This document shows, one piece after another, positions 36,745 to 44,828 of a stretch of DNA of 64,000 nt (position 1 is its first letter; each line of letters begins with the position of its first letter). The DNA is taken from positions 124,001 through 188,000 of the forward strand of contig NZ_JAINUY010000005.1 in NCBI RefSeq assembly GCF_020026915.1, written 5' to 3'. Made by a program: the position numbers and the translations under genes. The notes under the pieces are model-generated. The model searched no databases. It was not told the DNA's origin and saw only the letters and a list, made by a program, of their open reading frames with translations. Origin of the DNA: Flavobacterium potami. GTDB taxonomy: Bacteria > Bacteroidota > Bacteroidia > Flavobacteriales > Flavobacteriaceae.

Positions 36745-36887
36745 CAAATAAAGCTTTTTACTAAAAAATACGCAAACGATATAGAAGAATAAGCAATTAA
36801 GTTATGAATATTAAAAAATCAAAGACAATCTTAAAAAGACAGTTAAAAACTACAAAAACAACAGATTTGGTAATATTTCCTCAAAAA

Positions 36888-36910
36888 AAAGCACTCCAAT
36901 GGAGTGCTTT
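36888..36910 (-). terminator. Terminator of the outer-membrane barrel gene
   Basis: Arms AAAGCACTCCA (36888-36898) and TGGAGTGCTTT (36900-36910). The minus-strand stem is followed by a T8 run. Confidence 0.85.
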
Positions 36911-36937
36911 CTGAAATTGAATTTATAAAACTAACGA

Positions 36938-37519
36938 TTAGAAGTTTTTAGAAATTCCAATATTGAATGTTTTACCAAAATTAAAGTAGAAATTACTGTA
37001 ATCTTCTCCGTTGTCATCAAAGCTTAAAGTTTCATATCCTAAACCACCAATGCTGAAGTTAAGACCAAAACCTTTTTTCATGTTAATGAAAAGCGCTGGA
37101 GTTACATCTACATAAGCACCGTCTCCTTTATATCTTACATAATTGTTTGCATTAGTGTAGATTTTGTTCTTTTCAGTTTGGAAACCAACTCCCATATCTG
37201 CAAAAACAGAGAAAGTTTGGCTTAATGATTTTGTGTAACGTACAAAACCACCTGTTCTAAATTTGTTGTCTTTACGTTTTACATCTGCATTATCAACATC
37301 AGATGTACTTAGAGAAAGTTCACCTCCTACTGTCCAGTTTTCGTGAAATTGGTAACCTACTTTAGGAGAGAAAGTAAAGGTACTTGCTTTGTCTTCACTA
37401 AATCTGAATTCTGATTTTTCAGATGTGTATCCGATGTTACCACCTACTAAGATTGTTCCTTTTTGTGCGTTTGCAAAACTGCAGATAGCTAAAGCAGCCA
37501 TCACTAAAATTTTTTTCAT
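36938..37519 (-). CDS. Outer-membrane beta-barrel protein
   Basis: A 193-residue protein with a cleavable signal peptide (MKKILVMAALAICSFANAQ) and a predicted eight-strand barrel of alternating hydrophobic strands (VGGNIGYTSEKSEFRF, GGFVRYTKSL, FADMGVGF, YFNFGKTFNIGISKNF), ending in Phe as outer-membrane barrels do. It belongs to the OmpA-barrel/OMP_b-brl type. No peptidoglycan-binding domain is present. Function unknown; such small barrels are abundant surface proteins in Flavobacterium. Confidence 0.87.
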   Translation of the reverse strand: MKKILVMAALAICSFANAQKGTILVGGNIGYTSEKSEFRFSEDKASTFTFSPKVGYQFHENWTVGGELSLSTSDVDNADVKRKDNKFRTGGFVRYTKSLSQTFSVFADMGVGFQTEKNKIYTNANNYVRYKGDGAYVDVTPALFINMKKGFGLNFSIGGLGYETLSFDDNGEDYSNFYFNFGKTFNIGISKNF

Positions 37520-37643
37520 GATTTGGGTTTATTTTTAATTTTAGCATTCCTTTAACAACAACAATGCCGTGGATTCAAGGTTTGTTAATTTTTTTTAGAA
37601 TTACTTTAGAACACAAAATGTAGTAATCGAAACTATTTCTCGT

Positions 37644-37651
37644 TACTTTTG
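37644..37651 (+). promoter_or_regulatory. -7 box (TACTTTTG) for gldA
   Basis: TACTTTTG lies 18 bp upstream of the gldA ATG, leaving a leader of about 10 nt. Confidence 0.55.
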
Positions 37652-37668
37652 TAGCAAATAAAAAGTAC

Positions 37669-38565
37669 ATGTCGATAGAAGTAAACAGCATATCAAAAAG
37701 TTACGGAGAGCAAAAAGCTTTAAATGAAATTTCTTTTAAAATTGAAAAAGGAGAAATTGTAGGATTTCTTGGTCCGAACGGAGCTGGAAAATCTACTCTA
37801 ATGAAAATTTTGACGACTTATTTGCTCGCCGATAGTGGCTCAGCCCTTGTAAATGGTCATGATGTCATGACAAATGCAAAAGAAGTACAACGCTCAATTG
37901 GATACTTACCAGAGCATAATCCGCTGTATTTGGATTTGTATGTTCGTGAATATTTGGCATTTAATGCTGATGTTTACAGTGTGCCAAAATCAAGAATTGA
38001 AGAAGTAATTCAACTGACAGGACTGACACCAGAAAGCCATAAAAAGATTGGCCAGCTTTCTAAAGGATATCGTCAACGTGTTGGATTGGCGAATGCTTTA
38101 TTGCACAATCCAGATGTGTTAATTTTGGACGAACCAACTACTGGTCTGGATCCGAATCAGTTAATGGAAATTCGAAATGTAATTAAAAATGCAGGAAAAG
38201 ATAAAACCGTTTTTTTATCTACACACATCATGCAAGAAGTCGAAGCAATTTGCGACCGTGTCATCATTATTGACAAAGGACAAATTGTTGCTGATAATAA
38301 ATTAGACCATTTGGTTACGACAGATAAGGAACAAGTTATTGAGGTTGAGTTCGATTACAAAATAGAAGAGCAGCTTTTGGCTAAACTAGAAAATATTTCT
38401 TCGTACGTAAATACGCATGACATGACATGGGAACTAACTTTTGTTACAGACAAAGACATGCGCCCAGCAATTTTTGACTTTGCCAACGAAAATGGATTAA
38501 AGACATTACAATTAAATCAGAAAAATAAAAATCTAGAAGCTGTTTTTAGAGAAATTACTAAATAA
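37669..38565 (+). CDS. gldA: Gliding motility ABC transporter ATP-binding protein GldA
   Basis: A 298-residue ABC ATPase: Walker A GPNGAGKST (about residue 37), signature QLSKGYRQRVGLANAL, Walker B DVLILDEPTTGLDP, and switch histidine in LSTHIMQEVEAICDR. The C-terminal roughly 70 residues are the GldA-type extension. GldA with the membrane proteins GldF and GldG forms an ABC complex linked to gliding. gldF and gldG are not adjacent here, as in other flavobacteria. A strong hairpin terminator follows at 38600. Confidence 0.94.
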   Translation: MSIEVNSISKSYGEQKALNEISFKIEKGEIVGFLGPNGAGKSTLMKILTTYLLADSGSALVNGHDVMTNAKEVQRSIGYLPEHNPLYLDLYVREYLAFNADVYSVPKSRIEEVIQLTGLTPESHKKIGQLSKGYRQRVGLANALLHNPDVLILDEPTTGLDPNQLMEIRNVIKNAGKDKTVFLSTHIMQEVEAICDRVIIIDKGQIVADNKLDHLVTTDKEQVIEVEFDYKIEEQLLAKLENISSYVNTHDMTWELTFVTDKDMRPAIFDFANENGLKTLQLNQKNKNLEAVFREITK

Positions 38566-38599
38566 GTATTCAGTCTCAGTCGCGGTTTTCAATTAGAAA

Positions 38600-38636
38600 A
38601 GCGGTTTGTTTTTAAATAAAACAAACCGCTTTTTTT
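38600..38636 (+). terminator. gldA terminator
   Basis: Arms AGCGGTTTGTTT (38600-38611) and AAACAAACCGCT (38619-38630), then T7. A short CAG-core stretch (38573-38596) precedes it. Confidence 0.85.
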
Positions 38637-38698
38637 ATTCTCTTTTCTCTTCAAATCAGCAAATTAAAGTTTTTTCTAAAAAAATAATTACTATTTTT

Positions 38699-38730
38699 AT
38701 TTAGACTTGTTATAAATAGTATTATATTTG
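38699..38730 (+). promoter_or_regulatory. Promoter and candidate metal-regulator box upstream of the TonB receptor
   Basis: TATATTTG (38723-38730) matches the -7 box. A 19-bp imperfect palindrome, ATTTA-N9-TAAAT (38699-38717), lies where a -33 region would be. Its left part ATTTAGACTTG is repeated exactly at 38907-38917, just before the receptor gene. The arrangement suggests repressor binding, for example by a Fur- or DtxR-type regulator; this is inference. Confidence 0.4.
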
Positions 38731-38746
38731 GCAAATCAAATATTAA

Positions 38747-38878
38747 ATGCCACGGTATGTTACTTATACTCCAAACCCTCAAAAAAACTATTTCCGTTGT
38801 TTTAAATCAAGCACAAAATCTTCAAAAAAGGTTTTCAGACCAATTAGAACAAATAGTTCTACAATAAGTCCTGCTTAA
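38747..38878 (+). CDS. Possible 43-aa leader ORF (uncertain)
   Basis: An ORF opening MPRYVTYTPNPQKNYF, rich in Lys, Arg, Ser and Thr, starts 17 nt after the predicted -7 box and ends 55 bp before the TonB receptor. It has a single Cys and no transmembrane segment or recognisable domain. It could be a translated leader or chance. The 367-bp gap between gldA and the receptor otherwise holds the gldA terminator, the promoter and the ATTTAGACTTG repeats. Confidence 0.25.
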   Translation: MPRYVTYTPNPQKNYFRCFKSSTKSSKKVFRPIRTNSSTISPA

Positions 38879-38932
38879 AAATTTACAAGATTACATTCTA
38901 AACAAAATTTAGACTTGCCAAATTAAAACAAC

Positions 38933-41050
38933 ATGAAAAATTTTATAACCTCCATTATGCTAGCTTTTTCGGTATATGGATATTCTCAAACAGAAAAAGA
39001 AACCGATAGTATTGTAGAAACAACTATAACAGCTTTAGACGAAATTGTGATTAGCAAAAAGAAAGTACTTTATACTCAAAAATCAGATCGTTTGGTTTTT
39101 AACGTAGAAAACAGCATTGTCTCTGAAGGCGGAACCGCTCTTGATGTGTTGTCGCGTGCGCCTGGCGTCGTGGTTTCGCAAGATGGCGATTTGTCTATTC
39201 GTGGTCAACAAGGTGTTGCCGTTATGATCAACGGAAAACTGACTCAGCTTTCTCAAAAAGAATTGGCTAATTATTTAAAAGCTACAACCTCATCCAATAT
39301 TAAACAAATTGAAGTCATCACTAATCCTTCTTCCAAATATGATGCGGCTGGAAAAGCCGGAATTATCAATATTATCCTTAAAAAACCAAATGCATCTGGT
39401 TTAAAAGGAACAGCTTTTACTAGTTATGGAAGAGGTCGAAAAAACAGAACCAATTCGGGCTTCAACTTAAACTATAATAAAGATAAATGGGGCGTCTTCG
39501 GAAATTACAGTTATACTTTCCGTGGAGAAGAAGAACGCAAAGAATTCAATCAAACGCAATATACAGACCAAACACGTCAGGAAATTGCATCAAAAAATCA
39601 TCAAACCTCTATTACTGATGAACCTTTGACTTCTAATAATTTCAAAATCGGAACGCAATATGAAGTTTCACCAAAAACAAATTTAGAGTTCTATGTTGAC
39701 GCCAAAATCGGACGTTACCAGAATATGGCAGACGGAACAAATACCGTTTTCAATACCTCAAATCAACCGATTTTTGACGCTGTGACTTATAATGATAGTA
39801 AAGAAAAATGGAATGATTACACCTATGCTTTTTCTGGACTGCATAAGTTTAATGATACAGGAAAAAATATGGCTTTTGATTTTGAATATGAAACTTCAAA
39901 ATTCAGATCCAATCAATTTCAAAGTGCAGACAATACCGCAAATGCAACCGTTGTAAACGATCGTCGTGGTTTTATTCCTTCTCAATTAAGAGTTTTTACA
40001 GGGAAGTTAGATTTTGTAAATCCGTTTAAAGAAAAGCAATCTATCGAATGGGGTTTTAAAGGAAGCATCAAAAACAATGATAATCCTTCTGTTTACGAAT
40101 ATTTTGAAAACAACCAATGGTTAATCGATACAAATTCGACCAATCATTTTGAATATAACGAACAAATTTATGCTGCGTACGCAAACTATAAATATCAATT
40201 GGAAAAATTGAATATTCAGGTTGGTTTAAGAACAGAATATACCGCGATAAATATTGATCAAAAGACTTTAAATGAAGAACATGCAACTGATTATTTAAAA
40301 TGGTTTCCGAGTCTTTCGTTAAAGTACGAATTTACGAATAATCATTCTACACATGCTTCTTACAGTAAAAGAATCAACAGACCGAGTCAATTTGATTTGA
40401 ATCCGTTTCGTTTTTACGATGATTCGTTCAATTATTCCCAAGGTAATCCGAATTTGATTCCTGAGATCACGCATGCAATGGAAATTGGCTATGTCTGGAA
40501 AAGCAACTTTATGGCTTCTGTTTATTTTAACAGCACTAAAGACGTTTTCACGGAAGTGTACAACTATAATCCAGACACCAATACAACGGTTACTACTCAA
40601 ATCAATGTTGATAAATCATACAATTACGGAATCAACATTACGAATACAGCAGAATTTTATAAATGGTGGTCTGTGAATACTTTGTTCAATGTTTTTGAAA
40701 ATAAATTCATGGGACAAGTTTTAAACAGCAACACCATTGATCCCATTATGACTTTGAATGTTAGCGTTCAAAATTCATTTACTATCAGTGATACTTGGAA
40801 AGCCGAAGGAAATGCACAATATCAGTCGAAATCAAATCTTGGGGTTTATCAGAGAGATGGTTTCTTCGATTTCAGCATCGGAATTTCTAAACAGGTTTTA
40901 GCTAAAAAGGGAAATGTCAAATTGAATTTTACTGATGTTTTCAATACCAATAATTTCTACATTAAGTCTGTAGTTGCGCAAACGGGTTTTGATAAAAGAT
41001 ATGATCTAGATAATCGTATTGCGACAATTGCATTTACATACCGCATTTAA
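38933..41050 (+). CDS. TonB-dependent outer-membrane receptor
   Basis: A 705-residue receptor with signal peptide (MKNFITSIMLAFSVYGYSQ), a plug domain (about residues 55-150: LDVLSRAPGVVVSQDGDLSIRG, IEVITNPSSKYDAAGKAGI) and a 22-strand-type barrel matching the OMP_b-brl_3 family, ending in a C-terminal strand IATIAFTYRI. It lacks the N-terminal carboxypeptidase-like repeat seen in many relatives, and no SusD partner lies next to it, so it may import a metal complex or small ligand rather than a glycan. Possible metal regulation is noted in the upstream region. Confidence 0.9.
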   Translation: MKNFITSIMLAFSVYGYSQTEKETDSIVETTITALDEIVISKKKVLYTQKSDRLVFNVENSIVSEGGTALDVLSRAPGVVVSQDGDLSIRGQQGVAVMINGKLTQLSQKELANYLKATTSSNIKQIEVITNPSSKYDAAGKAGIINIILKKPNASGLKGTAFTSYGRGRKNRTNSGFNLNYNKDKWGVFGNYSYTFRGEEERKEFNQTQYTDQTRQEIASKNHQTSITDEPLTSNNFKIGTQYEVSPKTNLEFYVDAKIGRYQNMADGTNTVFNTSNQPIFDAVTYNDSKEKWNDYTYAFSGLHKFNDTGKNMAFDFEYETSKFRSNQFQSADNTANATVVNDRRGFIPSQLRVFTGKLDFVNPFKEKQSIEWGFKGSIKNNDNPSVYEYFENNQWLIDTNSTNHFEYNEQIYAAYANYKYQLEKLNIQVGLRTEYTAINIDQKTLNEEHATDYLKWFPSLSLKYEFTNNHSTHASYSKRINRPSQFDLNPFRFYDDSFNYSQGNPNLIPEITHAMEIGYVWKSNFMASVYFNSTKDVFTEVYNYNPDTNTTVTTQINVDKSYNYGINITNTAEFYKWWSVNTLFNVFENKFMGQVLNSNTIDPIMTLNVSVQNSFTISDTWKAEGNAQYQSKSNLGVYQRDGFFDFSIGISKQVLAKKGNVKLNFTDVFNTNNFYIKSVVAQTGFDKRYDLDNRIATIAFTYRI

Positions 41051-41097
41051 AATTCGTTCTTTAAATACCTTGTTTTTTGTTTTTTTTTGTGTTAGTT

Positions 41098-41125
41098 AAG
41101 AGCCTGTTCCTTCAAACAGGCTCTT
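41098..41125. terminator. Bidirectional hairpin between receptor and decarboxylase genes
   Basis: Stem AAGAGCCTGTT / AACAGGCTCTT with a 6-nt loop, followed by T-rich sequence on the plus strand. Confidence 0.75.
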
Positions 41126-41139
41126 CTACTTTTATAGCA

Positions 41140-42543
41140 TTATAATTCCTGAAAAACTTCGACCATTTCCTGAATTACTATTCTAATATCTTGTTCTGAA
41201 GTTCTCCAATTCACAAAAGATGCCCTAATTCCTTTTCGGTTTTGATAAACTGTCGGCGTCATAAAGACTTTTCCTCCATCATTTAACTGGGTTAAAAATT
41301 GAGTTACTTTATCCTGATTTTCATTTCCTTTTAAAGTAAAACAAACATTATTTAAACGAATCGGTGCAAGCAATTCGAAGTATTCCTGTTCTATTAATGC
41401 ATTTGCAAAATGTAACGCCAAGGAAGTACTGTTTTCAATAATGTCTTTATAACCTTCTTTTCCATACGCTTTAAGCGAAAACCAAGCTGGCAACGCACGA
41501 AGTCGACGAGAATTTTCAGGAAGCACATTCAAATAATTAAAATTCTCTAACGGGTTTCCTAAATACGGCGCATTTGAATTTTGGAATGTTTCAACCTGAA
41601 GATGAATATGTTCTTTTTTAATTAAATAAAAAGCACTTTCATAAGGCACATTCAGCCATTTATGACAATCAATAGTAATACTGTCTGCATTTTCCCAGCC
41701 TTTTACTAAATGCTTGTATTTTTCTGAAACAGCGGCAAATCCGCCAAAAGCAGCGTCGATATGCCACCAGAATTTATATTTTTTTCTCAATTCTGAAATC
41801 GCTTCAAAATCATCAAAATCGGCTGTATTTACAGTTCCAGCACTCGAAATTAAGATAAAAGGTTTTCCGTTTAGACTTTCAATATTTTTTTCCAAATCTG
41901 AAATATCAATTGCTTCTCTATTGCCTTCGATTGTTTTTATCAAAGTATAATTCTGACTTCCAACACCTAACATTGAAAGTGATTTTATAGAAGAAGAATG
42001 TGGCGTTGCCGTTAAAATATTGATGGTTTCTGAAATTCCGTTTTTAGCAAAATCCTTTCCAAATTGCGCCCCAAACCATTGTCTTGCAACTCCCAAATTT
42101 GTGAAATTTGACATTGTTGCCCCAGTAACAAATCCGCCAGTGAAATCATCTGGTAAATCTAAAAGTTCTAACAACAGATTAATGGTCTCTGCTTCAATTA
42201 AAGCAGAAACTCCTCCCTGATTGCGAAAAGCCTGCGGATTCTGATCGTAAATCGCCGTAAGCCAATCTCCAACAATAGACGCTGGCGTTGAACCTCCGGT
42301 TACAAAACCCCAATATCTTGGACCTGGCAAAGCTACCATTAAAGGCGCTAATCTCTGATTGAATTCTTCCAAAGCTCCTAGAGAACCTAATCCAAGTTGG
42401 TTTAATTCTTTTTGAGAATCAATCGAATAACTATTTGAAGTCGGAATGCTTTCTATATTGTTTAGAAAATCAATTCCCTTTTGTTTTGTTTGCTCTAAAA
42501 TATTGGAGAAATCGTTTAAATCTTGCTGTAATATTGAATTCAT
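41140..42543 (-). CDS. PLP-dependent group II amino-acid decarboxylase
   Basis: A 467-residue fold-type I PLP enzyme. The cofactor lysine lies in TIDCHKWLNVPYESAF, preceded by WHIDAAFGGFAA. TGATMSNFTNLGVAR binds the phosphate. This is the glutamate/aromatic/diaminobutyrate decarboxylase group. Which amino acid is used cannot be decided from these motifs. It is encoded 82 bp downstream of a dicarboxylate/amino-acid symporter on the same strand, which could supply the substrate. Confidence 0.88.
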   Translation of the reverse strand: MNSILQQDLNDFSNILEQTKQKGIDFLNNIESIPTSNSYSIDSQKELNQLGLGSLGALEEFNQRLAPLMVALPGPRYWGFVTGGSTPASIVGDWLTAIYDQNPQAFRNQGGVSALIEAETINLLLELLDLPDDFTGGFVTGATMSNFTNLGVARQWFGAQFGKDFAKNGISETINILTATPHSSSIKSLSMLGVGSQNYTLIKTIEGNREAIDISDLEKNIESLNGKPFILISSAGTVNTADFDDFEAISELRKKYKFWWHIDAAFGGFAAVSEKYKHLVKGWENADSITIDCHKWLNVPYESAFYLIKKEHIHLQVETFQNSNAPYLGNPLENFNYLNVLPENSRRLRALPAWFSLKAYGKEGYKDIIENSTSLALHFANALIEQEYFELLAPIRLNNVCFTLKGNENQDKVTQFLTQLNDGGKVFMTPTVYQNRKGIRASFVNWRTSEQDIRIVIQEMVEVFQEL

Positions 42544-42625
42544 AAGATTGTTGTATTAGTTATGTCGCATAGATTACGCGAATAAAAAAAAGAGTATAAA
42601 AGTTTTTGTTGTTTGTATTAAAAAG

Positions 42626-43849
42626 CTACCATTTTGTTTTCTCAGAGAACCTCGAAACCAGCATTGACGAAATCACATCACCATTGGCATTTAGCAAAGT
42701 CGCAATTGGGTCAACTAAAGTTCCTAAAATCATAGCTACTGGAAGCGCTTGTTCCATCGGAAAACCATAAACGGTAATGGCCAAAACTTCGCCGATATAT
42801 CCCCCATTCGGAATTCCACCTTCAACAATAGAAACAATTATGGTGATTCCTAATGCCAAAAGAATAGTGGAAGGTTCTGTGAAATCTTTTCCAAACATGG
42901 AAAACAGAAAAGTAATTTTTAAGATGGAAGACATACTCGAACCATCTTTATGTAAAGGCGCTCCAAGCGGAATTACAAGGTTTCGAACATGCGCCGGAAT
43001 TCCCATTTTTTGTGCAGCTTCCAAATTGGCAGGAATGGTTGCAATACTGCTGCAAGTTCCTATTGCCGTTAAAGAAGGTGTGATATTATTGCTCCAAAAG
43101 ACTTTAAAAGCTCTTTTCCCGCCAGCAATAATAGCATACAAACTGAAAAAGGTAAAGAAATAAAAGATGCAAGCTGCATAATAAACCGCCATAGGTTTTG
43201 CATAAACGCCAAATAATTGAGGACCGAAAATCCCAACTTGATAAGCAAAATAAGCTCCTAGACCGATTGGTGCAAATTTCATGATGATATTCAACAATTG
43301 CTTCATCACTTCATTTCCAGAATCTAGAAAACTCTTGAAAGCTTTTCCTTTTTCTCCCGATTGTAAAGTGGCAAAACCAATTAAAAAGGAAAATATAATC
43401 AACGCCAACATGCTTTTTCGAGACAATAATTCTGAAAAATCATTTACTGTAACCAATTGTGCAATCTGATCGCCGACTGATCCTGATTTAATTTCTTCAA
43501 AAGGAAGTTTCGCAACAGCAATATCTTGATGAATTGGAAAAAGATAAACCGCAAAAACCATGACAATGGCTGAAATCAAAAGCGTCGAAAGGAAAACTAA
43601 AATCATTATTCCGAATAGTTTACCAAGCTTTTCTTTCTGTTCCAAATTCGCAACCGACGAACCAATTGTAAAGAAGATTAGCGGAATAATCGCAGTGAAA
43701 AGCAAATTCAGGAAAATATCTCCAATTGGTTTTATAATCAAAACTTTCTCTCCGAAAACTAACCCAAAAATACTTCCAACTATAATACCTCCAAGAAGCA
43801 AAAGTATACTGCTGTAACTTTGTAGAAAATTGATTTTTTTAGTTTCCAT
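42626..43849 (-). CDS. Dicarboxylate/amino acid:cation symporter (DAACS family)
   Basis: A 407-residue inner-membrane transporter with eight helices and re-entrant loops. The conserved serine-rich loop appears as AIGTCSSIATIPANLEAAQ (about residue 265). KDGSSMSSILKI and GIPNGGYIGEVLAI form the other substrate-binding elements. The family carries glutamate, aspartate or C4-dicarboxylates with Na+ or H+. It lies just upstream of the decarboxylase gene, suggesting an uptake-decarboxylation unit, which is unproven. Confidence 0.9.
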   Translation of the reverse strand: METKKINFLQSYSSILLLLGGIIVGSIFGLVFGEKVLIIKPIGDIFLNLLFTAIIPLIFFTIGSSVANLEQKEKLGKLFGIMILVFLSTLLISAIVMVFAVYLFPIHQDIAVAKLPFEEIKSGSVGDQIAQLVTVNDFSELLSRKSMLALIIFSFLIGFATLQSGEKGKAFKSFLDSGNEVMKQLLNIIMKFAPIGLGAYFAYQVGIFGPQLFGVYAKPMAVYYAACIFYFFTFFSLYAIIAGGKRAFKVFWSNNITPSLTAIGTCSSIATIPANLEAAQKMGIPAHVRNLVIPLGAPLHKDGSSMSSILKITFLFSMFGKDFTEPSTILLALGITIIVSIVEGGIPNGGYIGEVLAITVYGFPMEQALPVAMILGTLVDPIATLLNANGDVISSMLVSRFSEKTKW

Positions 43850-43891
43850 AATGATAAAAGGGTTATTTAAAGTTCAGCAACCTTTAGTTTT

Positions 43892-44024
43892 AAACACATA
43901 GAAACATAGATTTTTTTCTGGAAGAGGCGTTTGAAAGAAACTAGTTTCTAACACATAGCTATGTGAATTTATGCAAGTGAAACGTCTTTATTGATTCCAA
44001 CAAACTATGTTTCTATGTGTTTAA
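43892..44024. repeat. Inverted CATAG-core array, 19-bp perfect arms
   Basis: Left arm 43892-43910 and right arm 44006-44024 are perfect reverse complements. Each holds the pentamer CATAG (or CTATG) twice with a triplet between (period 8). A small CACATAGCTATGTG palindrome sits in the centre, and AGGCGTTT/AAACGTCT add partial pairing. It fills most of the gap between the symporter and methyltransferase genes. Confidence 0.8.
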
Positions 44025-44042
44025 ATAAATTTATAGACGCTT

Positions 44043-44696
44043 TTATTTCTCAAGAACAATAGTAGTAAAAGCTCTGTCAACCAATTCTCCTGTTTTACTT
44101 TTAACTTTTTCGGTTTGAGTTTCGGTATAAACAATTTGAAAAGCTGTTTTCTCTATTAATTGCTGCGCTTTTTCGGTGCTGTAAAGCTCAAATTCAAACT
44201 GCGTAAAGGGCAACTTTTTCATAAAATCTTCTTCGGCAAATGTCAAACAGAAATTTCCATTTGGTTTTAAAACTCTATAGATTTCTGAAAGCAATTCCTC
44301 TGGCTTCTGCCAAAAATAAATGGTATTTACTGTGAATATTTTATCGAAAGATTCGTCTTCAAACGGAATCTTGTTTCCGTCATAAAGTGAAAAAAAGGCC
44401 TGTTTTTGAGAAACAAAATTTCTGTTGATTTGGCGTGCTTCCTGAAACATTAGTTCCGACATTTCGAGTCCGTAATATTTTAGGTTTTCTGCTTGTTCGA
44501 AAAGAAATTCAACATGGCCTGCGTTTCCGTGACCTAATTCTAGAATTTTATTTTCCTTTGAAATATTTAGATTTTGAATGGAATGTTTGGTCATATTGAT
44601 GTTCGTTTCGTTCATCATATTTCCCATTTCGATTCCTTTTTCTCCTGATGGATGTTTTAATTGAGAAGCGATGGCTTGTAATTCTTCATTTTTCAT
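44043..44696 (-). CDS. Class I SAM-dependent methyltransferase
   Basis: A 217-residue Rossmann methyltransferase of the Methyltransf_11 type: ILELGHGNAGHVEFLFEQ is motif I, YYGLEMSELM follows, IFTVNTIYFWQKPEELLSEIYRVLKPNG is the motif IV-VI region. Substrate unknown. Downstream of metF by position, but separated from it by a long REP-type inverted repeat, so it is probably a separate unit. Confidence 0.85.
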   Translation of the reverse strand: MKNEELQAIASQLKHPSGEKGIEMGNMMNETNINMTKHSIQNLNISKENKILELGHGNAGHVEFLFEQAENLKYYGLEMSELMFQEARQINRNFVSQKQAFFSLYDGNKIPFEDESFDKIFTVNTIYFWQKPEELLSEIYRVLKPNGNFCLTFAEEDFMKKLPFTQFEFELYSTEKAQQLIEKTAFQIVYTETQTEKVKSKTGELVDRAFTTIVLEK

Positions 44697-44744
44697 GATG
44701 TAAAAATTTTAAGCTTCTAAATTAAGCAATTCCACGTTATGTTT

Positions 44745-44827
44745 GTCATTGCGAGGAACGAAGCAACTACAGCTACAAAATCACCAAAGAACATACTTCG
44801 TGAGATTGCTTCGTTCCTCGCAATGAC
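44745..44827. repeat. REP-type inverted repeat with perfect 22-bp arms
   Basis: Arms at 44745-44766 and 44806-44827 are perfect reverse complements, each reading GTCATTGCGAGGAACGAAG inward. The right arm ends 1 bp before the metF stop codon. GTCATTGCGAGGAACGAAG is a recurrent dispersed word in many bacterial genomes. No core-plus-triplet periodicity is seen here. Confidence 0.82.
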
Positions 44828-44828
44828 C

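Noticed and set aside
38747-38878. Firm annotation of the 43-codon ORF as a gene
   Set aside because: No family, no ribosome-binding evidence and length compatible with chance; kept only as a low-confidence entry.
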